A DNA stretch of 64,000 nucleotides from CBDIHP01 sp965279195. Its GTDB lineage: Bacteria; Planctomycetota; Planctomycetia; Isosphaerales; Isosphaeraceae. Location of the stretch: positions 62,001 to 126,000 of the forward strand of contig CBDIHP010000043.1 of assembly GCA_965279195.1 (NCBI GenBank), given 5' to 3'. The notes below the pieces were generated by a model that was not told the DNA's origin, ran no database searches, and saw only the letters and a list, made by a program, of their open reading frames with translations. Both the position numbers and the translations under genes were made by a program. Of this stretch, positions 63,720 to 64,000 are shown piece after piece (position 1 is the stretch's first letter; each line of letters begins with the position of its first letter).

Positions 63720-64000
63720 GTGAAGCTGATGGCGATCGAGACCTCGACCTTGCGCGGGCGTCCTCGCCCTGGTCGAATCCGAAAGCAGGTCGGCGCCGCC
63801 GACCGTCACCCCCGGCGCCGTCGATCCCGCCCTCCGGCACGGCCGGGGCCTGATCCCCGCCGTTGCCGACCTCGTCGCTTCGCTGGGGCTCCGGCCGACC
63901 GACCTGACCGCGATCGCCGTCGGGCTCGGGCCGGGGATCCTACACCGGGCTCCGCGTCGGCGTAACGGCCGCGAAGACCATGGCTTACGTCCAGAAGGTC
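63720..64000 (+). CDS. tsaB: tRNA threonylcarbamoyladenosine protein TsaB (3' partial, frameshifted)
   Basis: A GTG start gives VKLMAIETSTLRG. After one extra base the frame continues as LALVESESRSAPPTVTPGAV and then LTAIAVGLGPG. After a second it continues as SYTGLRVGVTAAKTMAYVQK to the window edge. These are the TsaB (YeaZ) hallmarks. It works with TsaD and TsaE to make t6A in tRNA. Confidence 0.8.

Overview
The window is a GC-rich (about two thirds G+C) chromosomal segment of a member of the Planctomycetota, most likely the Isosphaeraceae (inference from family content, not from a marker gene). The signs are a serine/threonine kinase fused to WD40 repeats, a DUF1559 prepilin-like protein, a cytochrome/DUF1549/DUF1553 protein paired with a DUF1501 Tat protein, several sulfatases, a YTV-repeat cell-wall protein, an ECF sigma factor with a FecR/LamG partner, and a BlaI/M56 pair.

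Layout. 0-6 kb: kinase/WD40 receptor, a tiny membrane protein, a DinB-like protein, an exported-type small protein and an LmbE deacetylase. 6.3-14 kb: housekeeping genes gapA, pgk, rpe, a degenerate phosphatase-fold gene, accD, a Uma2 nuclease, DinB, rnhA and lexA. 14-17.1 kb: a C-rich tract, two frameshifted small genes and palindromic repeats. 17.1-23.7 kb: O-methyltransferase, the ECF sigma/FecR-LamG pair, DUF1559 plus lipoprotein, YCII and VOC proteins. 23.7-25.9 kb: a two-gene Septu-like defence operon (HNH nuclease and ATPase). 26.1-38 kb: YTV protein, a membrane-anchored helix-turn-helix protein, an OmpA-type lipoprotein, a xylose-isomerase-like enzyme, a glycosyltransferase-like membrane protein and a sulfatase. 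38.1-42.1 kb: the M56/BlaI signalling pair with two clear operators. 42.2-51 kb: cytochrome-DUF1549 protein, DUF1501 protein and two sulfatases, a typical planctomycete catabolic cluster. 51-64 kb: Na+/H+ antiporter, a very large multi-PAS hybrid histidine kinase, a HipA/YjjJ kinase, mnmE, yidC, a metallophosphoesterase and the start of tsaB.

How genes work together: gapA, pgk and rpe serve central carbon metabolism; lexA and rnhA serve genome upkeep; yidC and mnmE lie 13 bases apart; the BlaI repressor is translationally coupled to its M56 sensor; ptuA and ptuB overlap by four bases.

Two cross-cutting observations matter to any reader. First, single-base indels break the reading frame of at least eight otherwise well-conserved genes (near 14.9, 16.0, 17.3, 24.0, 47.6-48.4 and 59-64 kb), including normally essential ones, so consensus errors are the likeliest cause and apparent pseudogenes should be treated with care. 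Second, the intergenic spaces hold several families of inverted-repeat elements. One family has three copies here, and its small stems differ between copies by compensatory changes.
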